Position numbers and translations under genes: made by a program | DNA from: Pirellulales bacterium | GTDB taxonomy: Bacteria; Planctomycetota; Planctomycetia; Pirellulales; JALHLM01 | Length of the DNA: 21,124 nt | Assembly (NCBI GenBank): GCA_022844585.1 | Contig: JALHLM010000027.1 | Span: 1 to 21,124, forward strand | Direction of reading: 5' to 3' | The notes under the pieces: model-generated | What the model was told of the DNA's origin: nothing | Seen by the model: only the letters and a program-made list of their open reading frames with translations | Databases searched by the model: none | Shown: in pieces, positions 1 to 11,684 of the stretch | Layout of the letters: each line of letters begins with the position of its first letter | Numbering within the stretch: the first letter of the stretch is position 1

Positions 1-88
1 CCGGCGTCTTTTCCGGCGCGCTGCCGTCAATCGGCAGATACTCCAGCCACGCCCCGACGGCGTCCTTGGTCATCACCTGCGTTCGCAT
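1..88 (-). CDS. Possible N-terminal fragment of a hypothetical protein, cut by the left edge
   Basis: Read leftward from an ATG at 86-88, the frame stays open for 29 codons to the window edge. It gives a protein-like start: MRTQVMTKDAVGAWLEYLPI followed by DGSAPEKTP. A second in-frame ATG at 71-73 would give a start at MTKDAV. No convincing Shine-Dalgarno is visible for either. The residue mix (W, Y, charged residues, a DGSAP turn) looks more like real coding than the arginine- and serine-rich shadow frames around it. However, 88 bases without a stop is weak evidence in GC-rich DNA. The family was not recognised. If real, the gene is divergent from the receiver/CBS gene at 516. Confidence 0.35.
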   Translation of the reverse strand, partial: MRTQVMTKDAVGAWLEYLPIDGSAPEKTP

Positions 89-515
89 AGTTCACTCGAA
101 GTGGACGAAACGGCGCTCGTTCAACAACTCTGGTGCGCGGAACCTATCGCCACCCCTGGTCGCAATACGTCCGCATGAAAAGCCTAGCATTGATCCGTTT
201 CCCGGGCGGCGTCCGCGGCAATCTGCGGAAGAGATTGTTGACATGCACGTAGTAGGCATCGCCTGCCGATCAATCATTGCGACTGATTCGAATCGCGCAT
301 CACCCTGGACTGCCATTATTGAATTACATCCGACAAGCGGCAGAATCGCGAGAAGTGGAATTCAGCGAGCCATAATCGCGTGCGAAACGGCCTCGGAAGG
401 TTTCTTGGCGTAGAGTTTTCCTACGGAGCCGTTTTGAGACTTTTCCCAGCGACGCGCCGTCGCGACGCATTGTGCGACGCCACGAACGACTCGCGATCCA
501 GGGTTTGACCCTTCG
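89..515. other. Intergenic stretch with no supported gene
   Basis: These roughly 430 bases hold only short open frames of unlike-protein composition on both strands. A TTGACA hexamer occurs at 238-243, but no -10 element is found at a suitable distance. No hairpin followed by a T-run was seen. The stretch presumably carries the promoter of the gene starting at 516. Confidence 0.5.
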
Positions 516-1928
516 ATGAACTCGCAAGAGCCTAGGCCGTTGCGGGCGCTGGTGGTATCCGGCGACCGCCCCATGTTGCGGCACATTTCCCAGTTCCTGT
601 CGGCCTTCGAATACGAGGTCTGGCAAGCGGAAGGGAAAGAGGGGGGGCAAGCTCTGTGCGAAGCGGTGGAGCCAGAGTTCGTGCTGCTCGACGCCTCGCG
701 CACGACCACGGAACAACTCGATACCTGCCGCGCGCTCAAAGGCGCGCTGCCGCATCGCAGCCCGATCATCTTCTGGCTCTCCGCGCCGCTCGCGGCGTTG
801 GAAATGACCGAAGTGTTGGAAGCCGGCGCCGATGATTTTCTCGCCAAACCACTGGTTTATGGCGAGGCACTCGCCCGTCTTCGTGCCGGAGCGAGGTTGT
901 TAGAACATCGCCGTCGTTCGCGCGGACAGGGCCGGCTCGATCCGGAAACCGGCGTGTTGAGCGCCGCGGCGTTCAATCGCCTGCTTTCCTCCGTCTCGAT
1001 GTCCGGTAGCCGCCGCGCCGGCGCCGCCTGCGTGGTGGCCGACGTCGACGCCTTTGGCCGCTTTGCAAAACGCGCCGGCCGCAAACCTGCCGAAGAGTTG
1101 CTGCGCGAGATCGTCCGCAAGTTCGTGGAAGTCGCGACGGACGCCGTGCCGATCGGCCGTTGCGGCGAGAATCGCTTCGTCTTCCTGCTGCGTCAAAAGA
1201 GCGAGCCGGAAGCGGCGACGTTCGCCGAAAAACTCCGTCAGACAGTCGCGGCCGCGACCTTCAAATGTGGCGGCGAGCCCGTCCACGTCACCATCAGTTG
1301 TGGCGTCGCGACTGCTGCGGACGAACCTGGCAAGACCTTTGAACGCCTGGAAACCGCGCTACGCGGCGCCAAGGCGTCGGGCAGGAACTTTGTCGCCCGC
1401 TACGGACAATTCGACGACGAAACCCGCTCGTGGAGCACGTTGGCGCAGCCCGGCAAGCTGCTGGAAACCACGACCGCACGGCATATCATGACGCCGTGCG
1501 CGTTCATGTTGAACGCCGATGACACGGCGCGCCAGGCGAAGCTGTTGCTGGAAAACGCCCATCTCGCCGAGCTGCCCGCGGTGGACGGGCGCGGCAAACT
1601 GTTGGGCGTCGTGCAGGCGGAACGGCTCGGCCATGGACTTGCGCCAGGGCCGGACGAAGCGACGCTGGTGGCCGACGTCCTGGAACGCAACGTCGCCACG
1701 TTCGACGAGGCCACGCGCTTCAGCACGGTGATGGATTTCTTCTCCCGCGATCCGCGTCCGGTGGCCGTGGTCTTGCACCAGGATCAGCCGGTGGGCATCC
1801 TCTCACGCAACAGCATTCTGGCATTGAGCCGGCCGCTCAAGTCGAACACGTTCAACGCCCGGATGCAGCCAAGCATCGACAGCGGCTATCTCGTCGTGCC
1901 CGATCTGGTGCCGGTGGGCGAAGCCTAG
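516..1928 (+). CDS. Receiver / degenerate GGDEF / tandem CBS domain protein
   Basis: The protein has 470 residues and no signal peptide, so it should be a cytoplasmic signalling protein. Residues 8-128 form a CheY-like receiver with the expected phosphoacceptor D59, a serine at 89 and K111 in AKPL. The usual paired acidic residues near the start are replaced by S15-G16. Residues 140-297 follow the GGDEF fold (DVDAF near 176-180, ISCGVA near 260-265), but the signature reads G-E-N-R-F (217-221) instead of G-G-D-E-F. Diguanylate cyclase activity is therefore unlikely. Residues 320-440 look like two CBS motifs, with IMTP at 324-327 and the end of the pair near VGILSRNSIL; such pairs often bind adenine nucleotides. 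The start has only weak ribosome-binding context. No kinase is adjacent on the same strand. Inferred role: a nucleotide- or phosphorylation-responsive scaffold. Confidence 0.85.
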   Translation: MNSQEPRPLRALVVSGDRPMLRHISQFLSAFEYEVWQAEGKEGGQALCEAVEPEFVLLDASRTTTEQLDTCRALKGALPHRSPIIFWLSAPLAALEMTEVLEAGADDFLAKPLVYGEALARLRAGARLLEHRRRSRGQGRLDPETGVLSAAAFNRLLSSVSMSGSRRAGAACVVADVDAFGRFAKRAGRKPAEELLREIVRKFVEVATDAVPIGRCGENRFVFLLRQKSEPEAATFAEKLRQTVAAATFKCGGEPVHVTISCGVATAADEPGKTFERLETALRGAKASGRNFVARYGQFDDETRSWSTLAQPGKLLETTTARHIMTPCAFMLNADDTARQAKLLLENAHLAELPAVDGRGKLLGVVQAERLGHGLAPGPDEATLVADVLERNVATFDEATRFSTVMDFFSRDPRPVAVVLHQDQPVGILSRNSILALSRPLKSNTFNARMQPSIDSGYLVVPDLVPVGEA

Positions 1929-1946
1929 ACTGCCGCGCCTTAGTGC

Positions 1947-3431
1947 TTAAAAATCCATCTGCATCCGCGCCGCGTAGATTCCCGTTTCGCTGTCGCCGAA
2001 CGTGGGATTGTCCAGGAAGGCATGGATGTAGTTCAATTGGACCTTGGCATAGGCGTTCATGTACCAGTTGAGTCCGGCCGTGAGGTCGGTCAACTGGCCG
2101 CCTTGAACCGTGTCGTCGTTGAGATCGATCCACGACCAACGGGTCGCGACTTCCCAAGCGCCAAGTCCCGTGCAAATTCCGCGATTCGTCCGCACGCGGA
2201 AGAAATCCTCGAAGGGCTTGACGCGGTCGATCGCCCCAATCGTGCGGTCATACGGCCGATGCTCGCCGGTGAGGAAGCACCCAACCTGCGAGTACGCGCC
2301 AGGAAGAGTTACGTTCGAGCCGTCGATGCGATCGACCGAGGCGAACATCGCTTCGGTTTGCCAAGAGAGCGGCCCGTGCACCCACAGGCATTCCGCCCCA
2401 AAGCGATTGCTGATCGTCGTCGGAATGTTGCCAGTGTCGACGAAGAAGTGCGTGCCGTTCGCTGCGCCCGGCACGGCGACCTGGCTCGTTCCCACCGCGC
2501 CCGGCGCAACTTCGCCGACAAAGAATTCCGGAATCGTCGCAAACCGCGAAACGTCGTTGTCGGGATCCGAGAGGAAGTAGCCGCCGCCAACGTGCAAGTA
2601 ATACCGCCCGCCGGATGGCTCGTCGTACCACGGAAGATACGTCGCCCGCGCGGCCATCGATACGCCGCCGTTGTCGCCGATGTCGCCGCCGAACTGATCT
2701 TGTCCCGAACGAAAAACGCTGGCCGCCCAGGTGGCGCTTTGCGCTTCGTTGTGGTTGTAAAATCCAATTCCCAGATGACGGAACGGCGTGAAGGGCTGGA
2801 ACAGCAGCGAGCGTTCCAGGAACGTCGTGTAACGAAAGCTGCTCACGACTTCGAGGCTAAAGGGTTGCTTCCACTGGCCGACGCGGACCGTTCCTAGGTA
2901 CGGCAAGTGCGTCGTCTCGACCCAGACGTCAGTAAACGTCGGCCGGCCGAAGAACCCGAAATCCATCTGGAAGAAATAGTTCATGTTGGGAGCGATCCCG
3001 CCTTTCGCGCTCAGACGCGCGCGGCGGAAATCGGCGCCATCCTGGAGGTCGCCCAGCGTCGCGAGGCTCGCCGCATCTTGATCGAACGCCCCGGTATCCG
3101 CTTGGAACACGCCGTTGACGGTCACATTCGGATACTTGATCGTTTTCGCGTCGTCTTGAAGTTTCTTCACCGACGCGGAAAGCGATTCCAATTCCACGGG
3201 CGGAGCGGCCGCGGCCGGCGCCGGGGTATGCAGCGAAGCGGGATACGTCGCGGGCAACCGCTCGACGCTGATCATCGCCTGCGTTGCGGCAAGCTCTTGC
3301 TCCACCGTGGCCAGCCTCCGGCACAGCGCGTCGTACTGCTCAAACGTGATTTGATTTTGCGCCGAGGCGAACGACGCCGTGCCAGCCAGCACGAGTAGCG
3401 CCCGTCCGACCATTGCGATTCGTGCGAACAT
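1947..3431 (-). CDS. OprO/OprP-type outer-membrane porin
   Basis: The 494-residue protein begins with a Sec signal peptide (hydrophobic 7-19, likely cut after FASA at 24). A short helical, coiled-coil-like stretch (27-55) and an Ala/Pro linker (about 62-80) follow, as in other planctomycete porins with a periplasmic anchor. From about residue 100 the sequence is rich in alternating aromatic and polar residues. It contains family-like segments such as RRARLSAKGG, NYFFQMDFGFF and VRVGQWKQPFSLE, matching the phosphate-selective porin O/P family. It ends in D-F, and a terminal Phe is the usual outer-membrane assembly signal. The substrate cannot be read from the sequence, and 'phosphate-selective' is only the family name. 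It converges on the CBS gene with an 18 bp gap and is divergent from the dehydrogenase gene. Confidence 0.88.
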   Translation of the reverse strand: MFARIAMVGRALLVLAGTASFASAQNQITFEQYDALCRRLATVEQELAATQAMISVERLPATYPASLHTPAPAAAAPPVELESLSASVKKLQDDAKTIKYPNVTVNGVFQADTGAFDQDAASLATLGDLQDGADFRRARLSAKGGIAPNMNYFFQMDFGFFGRPTFTDVWVETTHLPYLGTVRVGQWKQPFSLEVVSSFRYTTFLERSLLFQPFTPFRHLGIGFYNHNEAQSATWAASVFRSGQDQFGGDIGDNGGVSMAARATYLPWYDEPSGGRYYLHVGGGYFLSDPDNDVSRFATIPEFFVGEVAPGAVGTSQVAVPGAANGTHFFVDTGNIPTTISNRFGAECLWVHGPLSWQTEAMFASVDRIDGSNVTLPGAYSQVGCFLTGEHRPYDRTIGAIDRVKPFEDFFRVRTNRGICTGLGAWEVATRWSWIDLNDDTVQGGQLTDLTAGLNWYMNAYAKVQLNYIHAFLDNPTFGDSETGIYAARMQMDF

Positions 3432-3631
3432 TCGGTTTCCGCCCTACAATCAGCTCGATCGATTCGTCCGCTATTTTGATCGGCTATGCGCTGCTACGGG
3501 CGTGTGGCTGCGTGCATTAAAAGCGTGTCATTCAGCACGCGAAGCTGGTAAACTGTGCGCCCTGGGGCGTGGTTGGCGCGCAAGTCGCGCGACTACGTCG
3601 ACCTTGACGGCAACTGCAGGAGTCCGACGGA
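3432..3631. promoter_or_regulatory. Divergent intergenic region for the porin and dehydrogenase genes
   Basis: This 200 bp gap must hold both divergent promoters. A short inverted repeat pairs GCGTGC (3510-3515) with GCACGC (3535-3540), across an AT-richer spacer. I could not assign a convincing -35/-10 pair on either strand. The one clear site is AGGAG at 3618-3622, nine bases before the ATG at 3632. Confidence 0.4.
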
Positions 3632-6600
3632 ATGATCGCCGCATCCGTGTCCAAGAAACTGGCAAATTGCGTGGTATTTGCGTTTTGGAGCGCGGCCTTG
3701 CTGGGAACGGCTCTTGTCCCCTTCGCGTCTGCCGCCTCGCCAGTCGAAATGAAGCTGCCTGAGGGGTTCACGGCGGAGCTGGTCGCTGGGCAACCACTCG
3801 TCCAGCACCCGTTGATGGCCTGCTTCGACGACCGTGGGCGGCTCTATGTCAGCGACGCCGCGGGCGTGAATCTGGATGACAAGGAACTGGACGCCCAACT
3901 CCCGAACGGCATCCGCCGGCTCGAGGACACCGATGGCGACGGACGCTTCGATCGCTCGACGGTATTTGCAGATCGCATGACTTTCCCCAACGGCGGCATT
4001 TGCCACGGCGACTCTCTCTACGTGGCCAGCGCGCCCTATATCTGGCGACTGCGCGATCGCGATGACGACGGCGTCGCCGAAGAGCGCACGCAACTCGTTG
4101 GCAAGTTCGGTTACATCGGGAACGCAGCCGACATTCATGGCTGTTTTATGGGGCCCGAAGGTCGCCTCTGGTGGTGTGACGGCCGGCACGGACACGAAGT
4201 CCACGACTCGGCTGGTCAACTGATCTCAAAGGGCGAAGCGGCCCGCATCTTTTCCTCCAAGCTCGACGGCACCGATCTACGCACGCACAGCGGCGGCGGC
4301 ATGGACAACCCGGTGGAAATCGATTTCACGCGAACCGGCGACGTCCTCGGCACAGTGAACCTGTTCTATCAAACGCGCGGCGATTGCCTCGTGCATTGGT
4401 TGCACGGCGGACTTTATCCGCGCGACGACCAACCGCAATGCCTGGCGGAATTCCGCCGTACCGGCGATCTCCTTCGCCCGGTGCTCGACTATGGACACAT
4501 CGCGGTATCGGGGATGACGCGCTATCGAGGCCAAACGTTTGGCGAAGAATTCGCGAACGGCTATTTCGTCTGCGAGTTCAACACGCATCAAGTCAACTTC
4601 ACGCGCGTTACGCCAGAGGGCTCCACCTTTGTGGCGGAGCGCCGCGACTTTTTGACATCCGAACACATCGATTTCCATCCGACCGACGTTCTGGAAGATG
4701 CCGACGGAAGTTTGCTCGTGATCGACACCGGCGGCTGGTTCCGCTACGGCTGTCCGACGTCGCAAGTCGCCAAGCCAGAGATCGCCGGCGGCATTTATCG
4801 CATTCGTCGAACCGCCGCGTCAGTCGTGAAGGATCCGCGCGGACTTGGACTAGATTGGAAATCCTTGTCGAACGAAGCGCTGGCTGCACTCCTGAGCGAC
4901 GAGCGCGTCGCGGTCCGCGAGCGAGCCCAAACGCAACTCGTGGAACGCGGCCCGTCGGCAATTAATGCACTGGGAACGACACTGCGTGGGCAGGATGAAG
5001 ACGCGGCAATGCTAGCGCTCTGGGCGCTGCATCGCATCGACTTGCCCGAGTCCCGTGCCGCCGTACGATCGCAACTTGCGGAATTCCGTGCCAGCCTTCG
5101 CCAAGTCGCGGCCCGTTGCGTCGGCGAATCGCGCGACCCAGCCGCTGCCGCATCTTTGATGGCGCTACTAACGGACGAGCATCCCTCCGTCCGTCGCGCC
5201 GCCGCCGAAGCGTTGGGACGCTGCGGAGTGCCAGATGCTACGCCAAAACTGCTCGACGCCGTCGCGGCGGCCATCGATCGTGCCGAGGAACACGCGGCCA
5301 TCTACGCCTTGATCGAAATCGCCGATGTGCCAGCGCTCGCGTCGGGCGTGCGGCATCCGCAGCCCGCGGCAAGTCGTGCGGCGCTCTTGGCACTCGATCA
5401 AGTCGCGCCGCAAGCCGTGGTGCGCGACGACGTCTTGGCGCTGCTCGGATCGTCAGATCCACTGACGGTGCGAACGGCGATGGAAGTGATCGCTCAGCGC
5501 CCGGAATGGACTGAAGAAATGCCGGCATTTTGGCGGCGCTGGCTGGCGGAACCATTCGATCAACAGCGCGGTGAATGGCTGCTCGGAGCGCTGCGCTCGT
5601 TCGCGAACGACGTGCGCACCCAGGAAGTGATCGCCGCATCGCTAACTTCCGACGAGTCCTCATCTGAAGTGCGACGGCTGCTGCTGAGGGCGATCACCAC
5701 GAGCGAGCTGTCGCCGCTCCCGGATTCATGGATCGCCGCGCTTAGCGCCGGATGCACCGGCCCCTCCAGCGACTTGCGGCCGGAGTTTCTTCGCGCGGCC
5801 GCCACAGCGCGCGATGTGCGATTGTTGGCTGCGCTGCGCAACGCCGTGGACGTCCATCAGAACCAGGCAGTGGCGATCGCCGGACTGGCGGGGTTAGGGC
5901 AAGCGCTTTCCGATCGAGAATGGAACACGCTGCTCTCCGCGTGGCGCGTCTCGCTGGAGGAAGGCGAACGCGAGACGTTCACCACTTCGATCGCCCGCGC
6001 GCAGGCCAGCGAGCACCAATTGATGGAACTGGCCGCCTCTATCGTTGATGCGCAACCGCTAGAATTGGCGACATTGCTTGCGGCATTTCGGCAAAGTGAC
6101 TCGAGCGTAGTCGGTTACGCACTTAACGAAGCGCTGACGGCACATCCTGGGACGCCGCTCGTCGGTTACGCCGAGTTGCGGGGCGCATTTGCAAAATTCC
6201 CGGAGGACGTGCGAGAATCCGCGGCCGCGCTCTTGGCCGCGCGCGAGGTCGTCTCCGCCGATCAACAGGCGAGGCTCGCCGACTACGACGCCCGCGACGC
6301 GCACGGCGACGTTGACCGGGGGCGGGACTTATTCTTTGGTACGAAGGCCGGCTGCGCCGCCTGCCATCGCGTTACGACCCGCGGTGGGCAAATCGGTCCG
6401 GATTTGACGCAGATCGGCCGCATTCGCACGCGGCGCGACTTGGGCGAATCGATTCTGTATCCGAGCCTGACGCTCGCCCGCGGCTACGATACATTGTTCA
6501 CCATCACGACATCCGCGGGGTTGACGCACAGCGGATTGTTGGAGCGAGAGACCGCGGACGCGATGCACTTGCGCACGGCTCAGCGCGAACTTTTGCGATT

Positions 6601-6724
6601 GCCGCTCGCGGACGTCGAAGAACGGGTGCCGAGCAACACTTCGATCATGCCGCAAGGCTTCGACGAGTTGCTGTCCGACGAGGAACTGGATGACCTCGTG
6701 GCGTTTCTCTTGAGCCTGAAGTAA
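3632..6724 (+). CDS. PVC-type membrane-bound dehydrogenase: propeller, HEAT repeats and cytochrome c domain
   Basis: A 1030-residue exported protein. Its start is supported by AGGAG nine bases upstream and a Sec signal peptide (hydrophobic 13-30, cut near FASAA at 31-35). Residues 40-395 match the putative membrane-bound dehydrogenase domain typical of Pirellula and Verrucomicrobium (TIGR02604-like). This is a sugar-dehydrogenase-like propeller with Asp-rich loops such as DTDGDGRFD and DRDDDG. Residues 410 to about 880 are alanine-rich helical pairs of HEAT type. The C-terminal domain (TIGR02603-like) carries one c-type haem site, C908-A-A-C911-H912; the likely second axial ligand is M1006 in IMPQG. 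By family the protein should oxidise an unknown, probably carbohydrate-like, substrate in the periplasm and pass electrons to the haem. No partner dehydrogenase is adjacent. Its stop is one base from that of the convergent kinase gene. Confidence 0.9.
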   Translation: MIAASVSKKLANCVVFAFWSAALLGTALVPFASAASPVEMKLPEGFTAELVAGQPLVQHPLMACFDDRGRLYVSDAAGVNLDDKELDAQLPNGIRRLEDTDGDGRFDRSTVFADRMTFPNGGICHGDSLYVASAPYIWRLRDRDDDGVAEERTQLVGKFGYIGNAADIHGCFMGPEGRLWWCDGRHGHEVHDSAGQLISKGEAARIFSSKLDGTDLRTHSGGGMDNPVEIDFTRTGDVLGTVNLFYQTRGDCLVHWLHGGLYPRDDQPQCLAEFRRTGDLLRPVLDYGHIAVSGMTRYRGQTFGEEFANGYFVCEFNTHQVNFTRVTPEGSTFVAERRDFLTSEHIDFHPTDVLEDADGSLLVIDTGGWFRYGCPTSQVAKPEIAGGIYRIRRTAASVVKDPRGLGLDWKSLSNEALAALLSDERVAVRERAQTQLVERGPSAINALGTTLRGQDEDAAMLALWALHRIDLPESRAAVRSQLAEFRASLRQVAARCVGESRDPAAAASLMALLTDEHPSVRRAAAEALGRCGVPDATPKLLDAVAAAIDRAEEHAAIYALIEIADVPALASGVRHPQPAASRAALLALDQVAPQAVVRDDVLALLGSSDPLTVRTAMEVIAQRPEWTEEMPAFWRRWLAEPFDQQRGEWLLGALRSFANDVRTQEVIAASLTSDESSSEVRRLLLRAITTSELSPLPDSWIAALSAGCTGPSSDLRPEFLRAAATARDVRLLAALRNAVDVHQNQAVAIAGLAGLGQALSDREWNTLLSAWRVSLEEGERETFTTSIARAQASEHQLMELAASIVDAQPLELATLLAAFRQSDSSVVGYALNEALTAHPGTPLVGYAELRGAFAKFPEDVRESAAALLAAREVVSADQQARLADYDARDAHGDVDRGRDLFFGTKAGCAACHRVTTRGGQIGPDLTQIGRIRTRRDLGESILYPSLTLARGYDTLFTITTSAGLTHSGLLERETADAMHLRTAQRELLRLPLADVEERVPSNTSIMPQGFDELLSDEELDDLVAFLLSLK

Positions 6725-6725
6725 C

Positions 6726-9566
<2,841 letters not shown>

Positions 9567-9583
9567 AGCTTCGCAGGGGAGGA

Positions 9584-10579
9584 TCAAGGGGCGTCCATCA
9601 AGGGCGCCGCGGCAGCTCCGGCCACGGCATGCTTCACTTCGCGATATTTGCTGAGGATTTCGTGGGAGCGCTGAATTGCCAAGGCGACCGGACCTTCCGC
9701 GGTCAAATAGGCGGCCCGGTCTTGCGGCTGAATCATGCGCAGGTCGTTGCGCAGAAAATTCGCGAAAGCCTCGGGCGAGATGCCCTCCCGGTCGGCCATG
9801 ATGCGCATGGCGACATCGGGCTTGTGCCCTGCGAAATCGACAGCGCGATCGTAGGCCCGCTCCATGCGATCCAAATCCCTACCTCGTTCCGCCGCCACGA
9901 CCGGATCGACGACCAGCAAGTCGAGGATTTCGTCCGGCAGCTTCTTACTCGTAAAAACAATATGAAATTGACCATCCGTCATCTCGGCCAATTGCTCGAG
10001 CGTCGGCGGGTAAGCGTGAATCGCGTCCACGGTGCCGTCACATAGCGATTCCGCCGCCGCTGAATAGGGCCGATCCACCACTTCGACCTCTTCCGGCCTC
10101 AAATTGGAGATCTGCAGCGCCCTCGCGAGGAAATAGTTGCCAAGCCCTTGTTCGATGGCGATGCGCTTTCCGCGCAGGTCTTGCATGGTGCGAAACGGAT
10201 CACGCGCGATGATCACGTCGCCACCGTAGGAGCCGTCGAAGACCTGTCTCACCACGGCGCGTCGCCCGCCCTCAATTTCCAGCGCGGCTACGTCCGTGGG
10301 CGTCGCCAGTAAACCGTCTACGAGTCCGCGTGCATACACCCGGCGAGAATCCCTGAGCGATGTTTGCTCCACCAAACGCACGTCGACGCCTTCCTCGCGG
10401 AAGAAGCCAAGTTCCTGCGCCAGGTAAAAGTACTCAAAGCCCGGCCAGGGATTCGCCGCGATCCGCAACGGGCGCGGCTCATTGGAGGCGCAACTGGCTG
10501 TGCCCAAGACCAATGACAATAAGGCCAAACGCCATGGCAGCGCTTTGGCCAGAGTCGTTCGCTGCTCAAGGTTGGTCAT
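9584..10579 (-). CDS. NMT1/SsuA-like solute-binding lipoprotein, likely partner of the hybrid kinase
   Basis: The frame is open from 10660, but the ATG at 10577-10579 is preferred. It has GGGAG (10588-10592) eight bases upstream and begins a proper lipoprotein signal: hydrophobic 17-27, then T-A-S-C with the lipidated cysteine at C30. That gives 331 residues. The mature part has features of type 2 periplasmic binding proteins of the NMT1/SsuA/ThiY group: LRIAANPWPGFEYFYLAQEL at 38-57, GFFREEGVDV, an ATPTDVAALE segment, LRGKRIAIEQG, and an Asp-Ala-Ile-His-Ala-Tyr-Pro segment in the second lobe. Family ligands are small organic molecules such as alkanesulfonates, nitrate or pyrimidines; the ligand here is unknown. 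No ABC permease or ATPase gene is adjacent, and the next gene is the kinase, so a sensory role is inferred. Confidence 0.85.
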   Translation of the reverse strand: MTNLEQRTTLAKALPWRLALLSLVLGTASCASNEPRPLRIAANPWPGFEYFYLAQELGFFREEGVDVRLVEQTSLRDSRRVYARGLVDGLLATPTDVAALEIEGGRRAVVRQVFDGSYGGDVIIARDPFRTMQDLRGKRIAIEQGLGNYFLARALQISNLRPEEVEVVDRPYSAAAESLCDGTVDAIHAYPPTLEQLAEMTDGQFHIVFTSKKLPDEILDLLVVDPVVAAERGRDLDRMERAYDRAVDFAGHKPDVAMRIMADREGISPEAFANFLRNDLRMIQPQDRAAYLTAEGPVALAIQRSHEILSKYREVKHAVAGAAAAPLMDAP

Positions 10580-10587
10580 GTTCACGA

Positions 10588-10592
10588 CTCCC
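10588..10592 (-). promoter_or_regulatory. Ribosome binding site deciding the lipoprotein start
   Basis: GGGAG on the minus strand lies eight bases before the ATG at 10577-10579. The alternative ATG at 10658-10660 has no such site and would place 27 unlikely residues ahead of the signal peptide. Confidence 0.65.
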
Positions 10593-10694
10593 ACGCACTG
10601 ACGCCCAAGCGCCGTGCGAAAAGACGACGAAACGCATCGCACAAATGCGGTGTCAATCATGCAAGTTTCTTGATCTCAGCGCCTGACTGGCAAT

Positions 10695-10757
10695 CGAAAG
10701 ACTAGCTTTCGCCGCCAATGCGCTCGGTAAAAGGTAGGGCGCAGGTACGTCCTGCGC
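10695..10757 (-). terminator. Two small hairpins downstream of the flagellin gene, possible weak terminator
   Basis: In the roughly 260-base gap after the flagellin stop there are two perfect short hairpins. GCGCAGG (10739-10745) pairs with CCTGCGC (10751-10757) around a 5-base loop. CGAAAG (10695-10700) pairs with CTTTCG (10706-10711), also around 5 bases. Read on the minus strand, the first is followed after about six bases by CTTTTA, a poor U-tract. This is only a weak case for termination. I see nothing else in the gap. Confidence 0.25.
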
Positions 10758-10844
10758 ATTGCCGCAGAGTGGGCGGGAGGACCACGTCGCCACAGCGAAC
10801 GCGACGGGTCGTACAGGTCGCAGCGATTCGACCGACTCGCGCGG

Positions 10845-11684
10845 TTAAACGTCCGCCAGCAGACTCTTTAAGAGCGAGCGGCTCTCGCCTGCCGTCCGCA
10901 ACGATGCGATGGCCGCTTGCCCCAGGACTTGCCCGCGCACCAGATTGGCCGTCGCGGCGGCAAGATCAACGTCCTCGATCTGGCTCAACGACTCGCTGAG
11001 CGTGGCCTGCAAACCATCCACGAAGTCGCGCGACGCATCGATCGTGTATCGCTCGAACGCGCCAAGTCGCGCCCGCGCCGATAGCACCTGGTCGCGCGCG
11101 GAATTGACCGCGCCAATGGCTTGCGCGTAACGCCGTCGGGCCAGGCTGGTCGATCCCCCGGACGCCAGGTCTTGGAGCTTCACTTCGTCACTGCCGAGCG
11201 CTGCGCGGCTTACCGCCGGCAGCGCGATGCCAGCCACGTCGTTCACGTTTCCGGTTGGCGCGAAACTGATTTCGCCGCCGTCACTGAGCCCCGTGTACGC
11301 GCCGATGCGATCCACGGCTTCCAGCGCCGCGTCGATTTCCAATTGATTCGCCGCCAATTCGGCCTCGCTTAAGTTGCCGCCGGCCGCTTCCAGGACGCGA
11401 TCCTGCACGGTGTTCAACAAGCCCGTGATTTGCGAGAGCCCCGCGTCTGCCAGGCTCACGGCGGCCGTCGCCCGCGTGCTGCTCCGCGAGGCGGCTTCCA
11501 GCGATTCCAACTCGCTGCGCAACTGTTCGGCCGCGATCAAACCGGCCGGGTCGTCGCTGGCGCGGTTAATCCGCTTCAGCGTCGATAGTTGCAAGCCCGC
11601 TTCGGCGATTTGCGCGAAGGCGGCGTTGACGTTCTGGATCGCGGTAAGTTCAGTTCCGCTCACACGACTCGCGATGCGATTCAC
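10845..11684 (-). CDS. Short flagellin-family protein
   Basis: The protein has 279 residues and starts at GTG, with CGGAG eight bases upstream. The N-terminal helix contains the flagellin D1 signature LSTLKRINRASDDPAGLIAA (33-52). The C-terminal helices carry the matching half: an ARARLGAFERYTID segment (203-216), SQIEDVDLAAATANLVRGQV (234-253) and a final LLKSLL. Between them (about 130-200) there is only a short variable part, so this is a minimal D0/D1-type subunit with almost no surface domain. FlgL hook-associated protein is the alternative; the C-terminal half reads more like flagellin. The start overlaps the stop of the upstream gene (GTGA), so the two are translationally coupled. No other flagellar gene is in the window. 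As a flagellin it should be exported by the flagellar type III system, since it has no signal peptide. Confidence 0.88.
   Translation of the reverse strand: MNRIASRVSGTELTAIQNVNAAFAQIAEAGLQLSTLKRINRASDDPAGLIAAEQLRSELESLEAASRSSTRATAAVSLADAGLSQITGLLNTVQDRVLEAAGGNLSEAELAANQLEIDAALEAVDRIGAYTGLSDGGEISFAPTGNVNDVAGIALPAVSRAALGSDEVKLQDLASGGSTSLARRRYAQAIGAVNSARDQVLSARARLGAFERYTIDASRDFVDGLQATLSESLSQIEDVDLAAATANLVRGQVLGQAAIASLRTAGESRSLLKSLLADV

Noticed and set aside
238..243. TTGACA hexamer as a -35 element for the gene at 516
   Set aside because: No -10-like hexamer is found 16-18 bases downstream, and it is over 250 bases from the start codon.
66..413. 115-residue plus-strand frame near the left edge
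   Set aside because: Its composition is not protein-like (many scattered Arg, Ser and Pro), no start signal is visible, and it overlaps the more plausible leftward fragment at 1-88.
9585..9587. TTG start for the kinase overlapping the stop of the binding-protein gene
   Set aside because: It has no Shine-Dalgarno and adds only seven residues. The ATG at 9564-9566 is the simpler start, though translational coupling from the TTG cannot be excluded.
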